A stretch of DNA of 64,000 nt, from positions 6,764,910 to 6,828,909 of the forward strand of contig NZ_JAINUL010000001.1 in assembly GCF_020639365.1 (NCBI RefSeq), in the 5' to 3' direction. Of this stretch, positions 25,002 to 33,063 are shown piece by piece. The notes beneath the pieces are model-generated. The model was not told the origin of the DNA, searched no databases, and saw only the letters and a list, made by a program, of their open reading frames with translations. This stretch comes from Streptomyces flavotricini (lineage in GTDB: Bacteria; Actinomycetota; Actinomycetes; Streptomycetales; Streptomycetaceae). Positions within the stretch are counted from its first letter, which is position 1, and each line of letters opens with the position of its first letter. Both the position numbers and the translations under genes were made by a program.

Positions 25002-26201
25002 GTGGCAGACACCGACGAAACCGGCGAGCGCGCAGACAAGCGCTCCGGACCGGGCGGCGGCATCCTCATGGGCCGCCCCTTCGGCGTGCCCGTCTACGTC
25101 TCGCCCAGCTGGTTCCTCGTCGCCGCCCTCATCACCTGGGTCTTCGGCGACCAGCTCGACCGCGTCCTGCCCGACCTCGGCCCGGCCCGCTACCTCGTCT
25201 CCCTCTTCTTCGCCGTCGCCTTCTACGCCTCGGTCCTCGTCCACGAACTCGCCCACACCGTCGCCGCGCTGCGCTTCAAACTGCCCGTGCGCCGGATCCA
25301 GCTCCAGTTCTTCGGCGGCGTCTCCGAGATCGAGAAGGAGTCCGAGACCCCCGGCCGCGAATTCGTCCTCGCCTTCGTCGGCCCCCTCCTGTCGATCCTC
25401 CTCGCCGGCGCCTTCTACCTCGGCATGGAGCTCGTAGACCCGGCCACCGTCCCCGGCGTCCTGCTCGCCGGTCTGATGATCTCCAACCTGCTCGTCGCCG
25501 CGTTCAACCTGCTCCCCGGCCTCCCCCTCGACGGGGGCCGCATGCTGCGCGCCGTCATCTGGGGCATCACCGGCAAGCCCATGACCGGCACCGTCGCCGC
25601 CGCCTGGGTCGGCCGGGGCCTCGCGGTCGCCGTCCTCATCGGGCTCCCGATGATCACCCACACCGGTGTCCTGGGCGCCGGCACGGACGACATCGGCGGC
25701 ATGAACACCGTCATGGACGCCCTGCTCGCCGCGATCCTCGCCGCCATCATCTGGACCGGCGCCGGCAACAGCCTGCGCATGGCCCGCCTGCGCGAACACC
25801 TCCCCGAACTGCGCGCCCGCACCCTCACCCGGCGCGCCGTCCCCGTCGAGAACGCCACCCCGCTCTCGGAGGCCCTGCGCCGGGCCAACGCCCACGGAGC
25901 CCGCGCCATCGTCGTCGTCGACGGCCACGGCGATCCGCTGTCCATCGTCCGCGAGAGCGCCATCGCCTCCGTCCCCGAACACCGCCGCCCCTGGGTCGCC
26001 GTGAGCACCCTCGCCCAGGAGCTCACCGACGGGATGAAGGTCTCGGCCGAACTCTCCGGCGAGGAGCTCCTCGACCACCTCCGGGCCACCCCCGCAACCG
26101 AGTACCTCGTCCTCGAACCCTCCGGCGAGATCTACGGCGTCCTGTCCACCCTCGACGTCGAGAAGGCCTTCGTGAAGGCCATGGCGCGGCCCCAGTCCTG
26201 A
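25002..26201 (+). CDS. Site-2 membrane protease (M50) with CBS domains, Rip3-like
   Basis: 399-aa intramembrane metalloprotease. The zinc motif VHELAHT (His81, Glu82, His85) lies in an early membrane helix. The third ligand is in NLLPGLPLDGGRML (Asp177). About six membrane segments are followed by a cytoplasmic C-terminal region (about 275-395) resembling a CBS pair, which often senses adenine nucleotides. There is no PDZ domain, unlike RseP. Substrates such as anti-sigma factors are possible but not shown. The GTG at 25002 has GAAGGAAA upstream. The trmI-like gene begins 18 bp downstream. Confidence 0.9.
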   Translation: MADTDETGERADKRSGPGGGILMGRPFGVPVYVSPSWFLVAALITWVFGDQLDRVLPDLGPARYLVSLFFAVAFYASVLVHELAHTVAALRFKLPVRRIQLQFFGGVSEIEKESETPGREFVLAFVGPLLSILLAGAFYLGMELVDPATVPGVLLAGLMISNLLVAAFNLLPGLPLDGGRMLRAVIWGITGKPMTGTVAAAWVGRGLAVAVLIGLPMITHTGVLGAGTDDIGGMNTVMDALLAAILAAIIWTGAGNSLRMARLREHLPELRARTLTRRAVPVENATPLSEALRRANAHGARAIVVVDGHGDPLSIVRESAIASVPEHRRPWVAVSTLAQELTDGMKVSAELSGEELLDHLRATPATEYLVLEPSGEIYGVLSTLDVEKAFVKAMARPQS

Positions 26202-26219
26202 AGCCAATACACTGGTCAC

Positions 26220-27116
26220 ATGTCCGAACCGACCGGTGCCGCCCGCCGACGCGGGCCCTTCGAGGTCGGGGACCAGGTTCAGCTCACCGACCCCAAGGGC
26301 CGCCACTACACGTTCACGCTCGAAGCCGGGAAGAATTTCCACACCCACAAGGGTTCCTTCCCGCACGACGAGCTGATCGGCTCCCCCGAGGGAAGCGTCG
26401 TCCGTACCACGGGCAACGTCGCCTATCTCGCGCTGCGTCCCCTGCTCCCCGACTATGTCCTGTCCATGCCCCGCGGCGCCGCCGTGGTCTACCCCAAGGA
26501 CGCGGGCCAGATCCTGGCCTTCGCCGACATCTTCCCCGGCGCCCGCGTCGTGGAGGCGGGGGTGGGCTCCGGCTCCCTGAGCAGCTTCCTGCTGCGCGCC
26601 ATCGGCGACCAGGGCATGCTCCACAGCTACGAGCGCCGAGCGGACTTCGCCGAGATCGCCACCGCCAACGTGGAACGCTACTTCGGCGGCCCCCACCCGG
26701 CCTGGCAGCTGACCGTCGGCGACCTCCAGGACAACCTGTCCGACACGGACGTCGACCGCGTGATCCTCGACATGCTCGCCCCCTGGGAGTGCCTGGAGGC
26801 CGTCTCCAAGGCGCTGGTCCCCGGCGGCATCCTGTGCTGCTACGTGGCCACCACCACCCAGCTCTCCAAGACCGTCGAGTCCATCCGCGAGATCGGCTGC
26901 TTCGCCGAGCCGCAGCCGTGGGAATCGATGATCCGCAACTGGCACGTCGAGGGCCTGGCCGTCCGCCCGGACCACCGGATGATCGGCCACACCGGCTTCC
27001 TCGTCACCGCCCGCCGCCTCGCCGACGGCGTCGAGCCGCCCATGCGCCGGCGCCGCCCCGCCAAGGGCGCCTACGGCGAGGACTACGACGGACCCGGCAG
27101 CGACCGCTCCGCATAG
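26220..27116 (+). CDS. trmI: tRNA (adenine-58-N1)-methyltransferase TrmI
   Basis: 298-aa class I SAM-dependent methylase forming m1A58 in the tRNA T-loop; functions as a homotetramer in the family. The N-terminal beta-domain includes FEVGDQVQLTDPKGRHYTF. The SAM site is VVEAGVGSGSLSSFL with YERRADF after it. The catalytic-region motif is DRVILDMLAPWE. It starts 18 bp after the M50 gene and is probably cotranscribed with it. A very strong terminator follows. Confidence 0.92.
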   Translation: MSEPTGAARRRGPFEVGDQVQLTDPKGRHYTFTLEAGKNFHTHKGSFPHDELIGSPEGSVVRTTGNVAYLALRPLLPDYVLSMPRGAAVVYPKDAGQILAFADIFPGARVVEAGVGSGSLSSFLLRAIGDQGMLHSYERRADFAEIATANVERYFGGPHPAWQLTVGDLQDNLSDTDVDRVILDMLAPWECLEAVSKALVPGGILCCYVATTTQLSKTVESIREIGCFAEPQPWESMIRNWHVEGLAVRPDHRMIGHTGFLVTARRLADGVEPPMRRRRPAKGAYGEDYDGPGSDRSA

Positions 27117-27149
27117 CCGGAGGCGAGGCCGCCCGGCCCAGCCAACACC

Positions 27150-27207
27150 AAGGCGCTGTGGCGCAGTTCCCCGGACGATCCGGGAACTGCGCCACAGCGC
27201 CTTTTCG
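27150..27207 (+). terminator. Very strong intrinsic terminator after trmI
   Basis: A perfect 22-bp stem (27150-27171 with 27182-27203), a 10-nt loop and a TTTT run. It is the longest perfect hairpin I saw in the window and one of very few here with a real U-tract. It separates trmI from the next gene. Confidence 0.9.
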
Positions 27208-27327
27208 TTGTCCCACCAGTGGCCCCCCATACCGGCCCCAGCCGACACGGACCCGGCCGTTCCGCCCCGGTGTGAGGTGTGGCACGATGCTGGCTCCCCG
27301 TCACCCTTCGCACAGGAGACACCCCGC

Positions 27328-27930
27328 GTGCCGCACCGCCCCGCCGAGCTGACGCCGACACCGGACTTCCTGGCCCACAGCAGCGCCAGGCCCCTGCACT
27401 GGCTCGCCACGGCCACCGCCATGGCCGCCGTCGTAGCCGCCGCGGGACTCATCCAGCCGGACGCCTCCGCCACCGGCCACGCCGGCCCCTCGACGGCCCC
27501 CGCGAGCGGCCCGCGGGCCGCCGCCCCCGATCCGGCCGCGGTCACGTACCCGCTGGACTGCAAGGGCCTCCCGACGGCCGTCACGGCCACCGCCCAGGGC
27601 GACCTCGACGGCGACGGCCGCCCCGAGACCGTGGTCGCCGTGCGCTGCGACGCCGGATCCGGGACCCCGCCCCACACGATCTACGTACTCGCCCAGGACA
27701 AGGCGCCGGGCGCGACGCCCAGGGTCGTGGCCACCCTGCTGGAGGCCGGGAAGAGGCAGACCGCCACCGAGCTCACCGTGCGCGACGGAGTCATCACCGC
27801 CAGCCTCCTCGGCTACTCCTCGCCCCAGGTGCCCCGCTACAGCCCCGACGTGAAGCAGCTCGCCAAGTGGCGCTGGAGCGGCGGAAAATTCCGCCAGGAG
27901 CTGACGAACTCAGACGCCGGAAGTGTTTGA
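27328..27930 (+). CDS. Secreted or membrane-anchored hypothetical protein
   Basis: 200 aa. An N-terminal cytoplasmic stretch of ~30 residues is followed by one hydrophobic segment (WLATATAMAAVVAAAGLI) and a Pro/Ala-rich linker. The exported domain has an FG-GAP-like, possibly calcium-binding turn, GDLDGDGRPETVVAVRC. Two cysteines (LDCKG and VRCD) could form a disulfide. The GTG at 27328 follows AGGAG by 9 nt. No enzymatic motif is recognised. It is convergent with the ferredoxin gene, with the stops 4 bp apart. Confidence 0.75.
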   Translation: MPHRPAELTPTPDFLAHSSARPLHWLATATAMAAVVAAAGLIQPDASATGHAGPSTAPASGPRAAAPDPAAVTYPLDCKGLPTAVTATAQGDLDGDGRPETVVAVRCDAGSGTPPHTIYVLAQDKAPGATPRVVATLLEAGKRQTATELTVRDGVITASLLGYSSPQVPRYSPDVKQLAKWRWSGGKFRQELTNSDAGSV

Positions 27931-27934
27931 ACCG

Positions 27935-28255
27935 TCACTCCGCGTCGGGACCGTAGACCTCGACCCTGTCCGAAACGCGCCTTACGTGGATGCAGTCGCC
28001 CGGGCACTCCTTCGCGGAGTCCACCACGTCCTGCAGGAGCGTGAGGGGGACCGGAGTCGTCGCCCCCGCGTCCACCAGAAGCTCGTCCTCGGGGCTCTTC
28101 ACATACGCCAGACCGTCGATGTCCAGCTCGAACACCTCCGGCGCGTACTGCACACAGATGCCGTCACCGGTGCACAGGTCCTGGTCGATCCAGACCTCGA
28201 GCGGCTCGCCGGCCTGCCCGGCACCACCCGTGGGAGCCTCCTGCTGCACGGTCAT
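27935..28255 (-). CDS. Ferredoxin (3Fe-4S type)
   Basis: 106-aa small acidic electron carrier. Cluster ligands are in DLCTGDGICVQYAPEVF, where the second Cys of a 4Fe motif is replaced by Gly/Asp, and in KECPGDCIHV. This pattern is typical of actinobacterial 3Fe-4S ferredoxins that serve cytochromes P450. No P450 gene is nearby. AGGAG lies only 2 nt before the ATG at 28255 but 8 nt before a GTG two codons inside, so the true start may be 28249. It is divergent from arc. Confidence 0.88.
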   Translation of the reverse strand: MTVQQEAPTGGAGQAGEPLEVWIDQDLCTGDGICVQYAPEVFELDIDGLAYVKSPEDELLVDAGATTPVPLTLLQDVVDSAKECPGDCIHVRRVSDRVEVYGPDAE

Positions 28256-28453
28256 ATCTCCTGCCGTTCCCTGCGCTCAGTGATCCGTTTCCGCCACGAG
28301 CCGCGGCAAGTCGCGCGGGCCCTGACGGGTGTTGAACAGTTCGACCTTACAACCGGCCGCTTTCCGATGTTGATGGGTGGGTATTTCCTTGGCGTGAGGG
28401 AGTACGCAAGGGTGAAGATCGGACACACCTCTACCGTCTTTGTGATCTAGGGG

Positions 28454-28481
28454 TTTCAATCACCACCAGCCCAGGTAGGGT
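28454..28481 (+). promoter_or_regulatory. Probable arc promoter
   Basis: TTTCAA (28454-28459) and TAGGGT (28476-28481) are 16 bp apart, 39 bp before the arc start. The -10 fits the Streptomyces pattern; the -35 match is weak. Confidence 0.45.
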
Positions 28482-28519
28482 CAGGAAGCGTCCAGCTCCC
28501 CTTGGAGGAGGTGAGGACC

Positions 28520-30286
28520 GTGGCAGCCCACGACGACGACATCAACCGCGGCATCCGGCCCGGGCGAGGGTCTGAGGACCCCGCCGGTCAGGTTGCCTAT
28601 CTCGAGCAGGAAATCGCCGTCCTGCGACGTAAGCTCGCCGACTCTCCGCGACACACGAGGATTCTCGAAGAGCGGATCGTCGAGCTCCAGACAAACCTGG
28701 CCGGCGTCTCCGCGCAAAACGAGCGACTGGCAAATACGCTCCGTGAGGCCCGCGACCAGATCATCGCGCTCAAGGAGGAAGTCGACCGGCTCGCGCAGCC
28801 GCCGGCCGGCTTCGGTGTCTTCCTTCAGGCGAACGAAGACGGCACCGTCGACATCTTCACCGGAGGCCGAAAGCTCCGCGTGAACGTCAGCCCCAGCGTC
28901 GAACCGGAAGACCTCCGGCGCGGCCAGGAGGTCATGCTCAACGAGGCCCTCAACGTGGTCGAGGCCATGGAGTTCGAACGGGCCGGGGACATCGTCACCC
29001 TCAAGGAGATCCTCGAGGACGGCGAGCGCGCCCTGGTGGTCGGGCACACCGACGAGGAAAGGGTGGTGAGGCTCGCCGAGCCGCTCCTGGACATCACCAT
29101 CCGCCCCGGCGACGCCCTCCTGCTCGAGCCCCGCTCCGGCTACGTCTACGAGGTCGTCCCCAAGAGCGAGGTCGAGGACCTGGTCCTCGAAGAGGTCCCG
29201 GACATCGACTACGACAAGATCGGCGGCCTGGGCGACCAGATCGAGCTGATCCGCGACGCGGTCGAGCTCCCGTACCTCTACCCCGACCTCTTCAAGGAAC
29301 ACGAACTGCGGCCCCCGAAGGGCATCCTGCTCTACGGCCCTCCCGGGTGCGGCAAGACGCTCATCGCGAAGGCAGTGGCCAACTCCCTTGCCAAGAAGGT
29401 CGCCGAGGTGACCGGACAGGCCCAGGGCAAGTCCTACTTCCTGAACATCAAGGGCCCCGAACTCCTCAACAAGTACGTCGGCGAGACCGAGCGGCACATC
29501 CGCCTCGTCTTCCAGCGTGCTCGTGAGAAGGCCAGCGAGGGCACCCCCGTCATCGTCTTCTTCGACGAGATGGAGTCCCTCTTCCGCACCCGCGGATCCG
29601 GAGTCAGCTCGGACGTGGAGAACACCATCGTCCCGCAGCTGCTCGCCGAGATCGACGGTGTGGAGGGCCTGGAGAACGTCATCGTGATCGGCGCCTCCAA
29701 CCGCGAGGACATGATCGACCCGGCCATCCTGCGCCCCGGCCGGCTCGACGTGAAGATCAAGATCGAGCGCCCCGACGCCGAAGCGGCGAAGGACATCTTC
29801 GCCAAGTACCTCAAGGCGTCCCTGCCGCTCCACACCGACGACCTCACCGAGCACTCCGGCTCGCCCGAGGTCGCCGTCCACAGCATGATCCAGACCGTCG
29901 TCGAGCAGATGTACGCCGAAACCGAGGAAAACCGCTTCCTCGAGGTCACGTACGCCAACGGCGACAAGGAAGTCCTGTACTTCAAGGACTTCAACTCCGG
30001 CGCCATGATCCAGAACATCGTGGACCGGGCCAAGAAGATGGCCATCAAGGCCTTCCTCGAACACAACCAGAAGGGCCTCAGGGTCTCCCACCTCCTCCAG
30101 GCTTGCGTGGACGAGTTCAAGGAGAACGAGGACCTTCCCAACACCACCAACCCCGACGACTGGGCCCGGATCTCCGGCAAGAAGGGCGAGCGGATCGTAT
30201 TCATCCGCACCCTCGTCACCGGAAAGCAGGGCGCGGACACCGGACGCTCCATCGACACGGTGGCGAACACCGGTCAGTACCTCTGA
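28520..30286 (+). CDS. arc: Proteasome-associated AAA ATPase ARC/Mpa
   Basis: Hexameric unfoldase that recognises Pup-tagged proteins and threads them into the 20S core. 588 aa. An N-terminal coiled coil (about 20-75) binds Pup. Two OB-like domains follow (about 80-230). The AAA domain has Walker A GPPGCGKT (near 273-280) and Walker B VIVFFDEME. The C-terminus ends GQYL, the gate-opening motif of Mpa. GTG at 28520 is chosen because GGAGGAG lies 9 nt upstream. It is the first gene of the Pup-proteasome locus. Confidence 0.97.
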   Translation: MAAHDDDINRGIRPGRGSEDPAGQVAYLEQEIAVLRRKLADSPRHTRILEERIVELQTNLAGVSAQNERLANTLREARDQIIALKEEVDRLAQPPAGFGVFLQANEDGTVDIFTGGRKLRVNVSPSVEPEDLRRGQEVMLNEALNVVEAMEFERAGDIVTLKEILEDGERALVVGHTDEERVVRLAEPLLDITIRPGDALLLEPRSGYVYEVVPKSEVEDLVLEEVPDIDYDKIGGLGDQIELIRDAVELPYLYPDLFKEHELRPPKGILLYGPPGCGKTLIAKAVANSLAKKVAEVTGQAQGKSYFLNIKGPELLNKYVGETERHIRLVFQRAREKASEGTPVIVFFDEMESLFRTRGSGVSSDVENTIVPQLLAEIDGVEGLENVIVIGASNREDMIDPAILRPGRLDVKIKIERPDAEAAKDIFAKYLKASLPLHTDDLTEHSGSPEVAVHSMIQTVVEQMYAETEENRFLEVTYANGDKEVLYFKDFNSGAMIQNIVDRAKKMAIKAFLEHNQKGLRVSHLLQACVDEFKENEDLPNTTNPDDWARISGKKGERIVFIRTLVTGKQGADTGRSIDTVANTGQYL

Positions 30287-30296
30287 TCGAACAGGG

Positions 30297-30331
30297 CGGC
30301 TGCGGATGCCCTACCCGGGCACCCGCAGCCG
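30297..30331 (+). terminator. Hairpin terminator after arc
   Basis: A 9-bp stem (30297-30305 with 30323-30331) encloses a second TGCCC/GGGCA stem, 10 bp past the arc stop, with T-rich sequence downstream. It separates arc from dop. Confidence 0.7.
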
Positions 30332-30534
30332 ACTGCTTTACCGACTGCTCTTTTCAGCCGGTGACGGGGTGAAGTCAATGACTGAAATGATCTCCCCACC
30401 AGCGTGGAGTGGTTCTAGGCTCTTCCGTACCGCCGGTCGCGCAGTGCGGGGACGGGCACCGCACACGCACCGGAGCACCAGCGGTACTTGAGCGCCGCTC
30501 CCGAACGGGAGCGCCGCCGGGCAAGGAGGGCCGC

Positions 30535-32046
30535 ATGACCGTACGGCGAGTAATGGGAATCGAGACGGAGTACGGGATCTCCGTCCCGGGGCACCCGAAC
30601 GCCAATGCCATGCTCACCTCGTCCCAGATCGTCAACGCCTACGCGGCGGCGATGCACCGGGCGCGCCGCGCCCGCTGGGACTTCGAGGAGGAGAACCCGC
30701 TGCGGGACGCCCGCGGCTTCGACCTCGCCCGCGAGGCCGCCGACAACAGCCAGCTCACCGACGAGGACATCGGCCTCGCCAACGTCATCCTCACCAACGG
30801 CGCGCGGCTCTACGTCGACCACGCGCACCCCGAGTACAGCTCCCCGGAGATCACCAACCCGCTCGACGCCGTCCTCTGGGACAAGGCCGGCGAGCGGATC
30901 ATGGCCGAGGCCGCCGTCCGGGCCGCCCAGCTCCCCGGCGCCCAGCCCATCCACCTCTACAAGAACAACACCGACAACAAGGGCGCCTCCTACGGCACGC
31001 ACGAGAACTACCTGATGAAGCGGGAGACCCCCTTCTCGGAGATCGTGCGCCACCTGACACCCTTCTTCGTCTCCCGCCAGGTCGTGACCGGTGCGGGGCG
31101 GGTCGGGATCGGCCAGGACGGCCGTGAGCACGGCTTCCAGATCAGCCAGCGCGCGGACTACTTCGAGGTCGAGGTCGGCCTGGAGACGACGCTCAAGCGG
31201 CCCATCATCAACACGCGCGACGAGCCGCACTCGGACGCCGAGAAGTACCGCCGGCTGCACGTGATCATCGGGGACGCCAACCTCTCCGAGATCTCGACGT
31301 ACCTCAAGCTCGGCACCACCGCCCTCGTCCTCTCGATGATCGAGGACTCCTTCATCAACGTCGACCTGGCCGTGGACCAGCCCGTGCGGACCCTGCACCA
31401 GGTCTCCCACGACCCCGACCTGCAACACCTGATCACGCTGCGCAGCGGCCGAACCCTGACCGCCGTACAACTCCAGATGGAGTACTTCGAGCTGGCCAGG
31501 AAGTACGTGGACGAGCGTTTCGGCTCGGACGCGGACGAGCAGACCAAGGACGTGCTGGCCCGCTGGGAGGACGTGCTGGGCCGGCTGGAGAGCGACCCGA
31601 TGAGCCTGTCGGGCGAGCTCGACTGGATCGCGAAGCGCGAGATCCTGGAGGGCTACCGGAGGCGGGACGGGCTCGGCTGGGACGCCGCCCGGCTCCACCT
31701 GGTGGACCTGCAGTACGCGGACGTACGGCCCGAGAAGGGCCTCTACAACCGCCTGGTGGCCCGCGGCAAGATGAAGCGGCTGGTGGAGGAGCCGGCGGTG
31801 GAGCGCGCGCAGGGCAAGCCGCCGGAGGACACCCGGGCGTACTTCCGGGGCCGGTGCCTGGAGCAGTACGCGGACGACGTGGCCGCGGCCTCCTGGGACT
31901 CGGTGATCTTCGACCTCCCCGGCCGCGACTCGCTCCAGCGAGTCCCGACGCTGGAACCCCTGCGGGGTACCCGCAAGCACGTGAAGGAGCTCCTGGACCG
32001 CTGCCGCACGGCGGAGGACCTGGTGCGGGTGCTTTCGGGGCAGTGA
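30535..32046 (+). CDS. dop: Pup deamidase/depupylase Dop
   Basis: 503-aa carboxylate-amine ligase-fold protein that removes Pup from substrates and, where Pup ends in Gln, deamidates it. Hallmarks are GIETEYGISVPG at the N-terminus, the Dop-specific loop rich in Arg/Asp/Glu (about 40-75), LYVDHAHPEYSSPE, and KNNTDNKGASYGTHENY. The start has AAGGAGGG 5 nt upstream, after a 7-bp hairpin (30496-30513). Since Pup here ends in Glu, depupylation is probably its main role. It is paralogous to pafA. Confidence 0.96.
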   Translation: MTVRRVMGIETEYGISVPGHPNANAMLTSSQIVNAYAAAMHRARRARWDFEEENPLRDARGFDLAREAADNSQLTDEDIGLANVILTNGARLYVDHAHPEYSSPEITNPLDAVLWDKAGERIMAEAAVRAAQLPGAQPIHLYKNNTDNKGASYGTHENYLMKRETPFSEIVRHLTPFFVSRQVVTGAGRVGIGQDGREHGFQISQRADYFEVEVGLETTLKRPIINTRDEPHSDAEKYRRLHVIIGDANLSEISTYLKLGTTALVLSMIEDSFINVDLAVDQPVRTLHQVSHDPDLQHLITLRSGRTLTAVQLQMEYFELARKYVDERFGSDADEQTKDVLARWEDVLGRLESDPMSLSGELDWIAKREILEGYRRRDGLGWDAARLHLVDLQYADVRPEKGLYNRLVARGKMKRLVEEPAVERAQGKPPEDTRAYFRGRCLEQYADDVAAASWDSVIFDLPGRDSLQRVPTLEPLRGTRKHVKELLDRCRTAEDLVRVLSGQ

Positions 32047-32118
32047 GGTGGCCTGAAAGGCCTCCGGTCCGGGAATCATGAAAGCAGCCGCACGTTATGA
32101 AAGTGCGGGGACGAATGC

Positions 32119-32140
32119 CGGACCCTCCTTGTAGGGTCCG
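32119..32140 (+). terminator. Hairpin after dop
   Basis: An 8-bp perfect stem (CGGACCCT/AGGGTCCG) with a 6-nt loop, 73 bp past the dop stop and upstream of pup. The right arm carries the first of two GTAGGGTC direct repeats (32131 and 32143), so it could instead be part of the pup promoter. Confidence 0.45.
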
Positions 32141-32157
32141 ACGTAGGGTCTGATCTT

Positions 32158-32183
32158 GAGAGATCCCGATCCCGGGGTCTCTC
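32158..32183 (+). promoter_or_regulatory. Leader hairpin upstream of pup
   Basis: A 10-bp stem (one wobble) joins 32158-32167 with 32174-32183 around a 6-nt loop, 36 nt before the pup ATG. It probably lies in the mRNA leader. A role in mRNA stability or expression is possible. Confidence 0.4.
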
Positions 32184-32219
32184 GACATGAGCGCGCGAAC
32201 CGAGCGGGGTGAGGTAGAC

Positions 32220-32432
32220 ATGGCGACCAAGGACACCGGCGGCGGACAGCAGAAGGCGACTCGCTCGACCGAGGAGGTCGAGGAGGCGGCGGTCGAGGAA
32301 TCGACCGACCTCAAGGAGCGCCAGGAAAAGCTCTCCGACGACGTCGACTCTGTACTCGACGAAATCGATGATGTGCTCGAGGAAAACGCCGAGGACTTCG
32401 TGCGCTCCTTCGTTCAGAAGGGCGGCGAGTGA
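32220..32432 (+). CDS. pup: Prokaryotic ubiquitin-like protein Pup
   Basis: 70-aa, largely disordered acidic protein covalently attached to lysines as a degradation tag. The C-terminal half (SDDVDSVLDEIDDVLEENAE, then DFVRSFVQKGGE) is the conserved Mpa/PafA-binding helix. The last residue is Glu (codon GAG before TGA). It can therefore be ligated by PafA without prior deamidation, unlike mycobacterial Pup, which ends in Gln. It starts MATKDTGGGQQK, with GGGGTGAGG upstream. Confidence 0.97.
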   Translation: MATKDTGGGQQKATRSTEEVEEAAVEESTDLKERQEKLSDDVDSVLDEIDDVLEENAEDFVRSFVQKGGE

Positions 32433-32437
32433 TTTTC

Positions 32438-32452
32438 CCTTCGAATCGAAGG
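32438..32452 (+). promoter_or_regulatory. Small hairpin just after pup
   Basis: CCTTCG-AAT-CGAAGG, a 6-bp stem with a 3-nt loop, directly follows the pup stop and a TTTT run. It overlaps one candidate start of the endonuclease gene and could limit read-through or its translation. Confidence 0.35.
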
Positions 32453-33063
32453 TGAATTACTCGCTGGGGATAGTGAGTGTCGGGGCGGAGAAGCAGTGTC
32501 CGCGGTGTGGGTTACTCAAGCCGCTTGAGGCTTTTGCCTCGAACAGGGCCATGCGTGACGGCCTGCAGTGTTACTGCAGGCCGTGCGCGGCCGAGTATCA
32601 CCAGCAGCGACAGAAAGCCAAGGGGAAGAATGTCCGCCCCCGCGTTGAAGTGCCAGAGGGGCACAAGTACTGCCGTCGGTGCGGGGAGACCAAGCCTCAC
32701 TCCGAATGGGATCGGAACAAGACGGCATCGGACGGGTTGTCGACACGCTGCAAGGCGTGCCGGGCCGCTGAAGGCCGGGCAGCTCATCTGAAGCGTGCGT
32801 ACGGCATGACGGAGGCTGAGCGAGACGAAATGATTGCAGCTCAGGGCGGTCTCTGTTGTATCTGCCTGAAGGCTCCGGCCGTGCATGTGGATCATTGCCA
32901 TGAGACGGGTAGGGTCCGAGGCGTACTGTGCTTCAACTGCAACTCGGCCATCGGCAAGTTGGGAGACGATCCCGACACCCTGCGTCGGGCCATCTCGTAT
33001 CTGGAGGGAAACGCGTGGAAGCCAACAATCGCGGCACAGGGCGTCTACCGGCAGCCTTCCTGA
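32452..33063 (+). CDS. Endonuclease VII/HNH-like protein with two zinc fingers
   Basis: About 203 aa. Two tandem CxxC fingers of the same design come first (CPRCGLLKP...CRPC and CRRCGETKP...CKAC). A recombination-endonuclease VII (His-Me finger) domain follows: CCICLKA, VDHCHETGRVRGVLCFNCN, and a LGDDPDTLRRAISYLEG tail. The start is uncertain: GTG at 32452 or 32473, neither with a good ribosome site. The gene uses less GC-biased codons than its neighbours and contains a TTA codon (32512-32514). Its 3' end overlaps prcB by 49 bp. From memory, a homologue sits at the same place in other streptomycetes. The link to the proteasome is unknown. Confidence 0.85.
   Translation: MNYSLGIVSVGAEKQCPRCGLLKPLEAFASNRAMRDGLQCYCRPCAAEYHQQRQKAKGKNVRPRVEVPEGHKYCRRCGETKPHSEWDRNKTASDGLSTRCKACRAAEGRAAHLKRAYGMTEAERDEMIAAQGGLCCICLKAPAVHVDHCHETGRVRGVLCFNCNSAIGKLGDDPDTLRRAISYLEGNAWKPTIAAQGVYRQPS

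Noticed and set aside
32438..32452. tRNA T-arm-like TTCGAATC
   Set aside because: It is only a 6-bp hairpin after pup. No acceptor stem, anticodon arm or D-arm can be built around it.
32452..33063. Homing endonuclease or mobile intron in the proteasome locus
   Set aside because: The domain is endonuclease VII-like with zinc fingers, there are no intron or intein borders, and from memory the gene sits at the same place in other streptomycetes.
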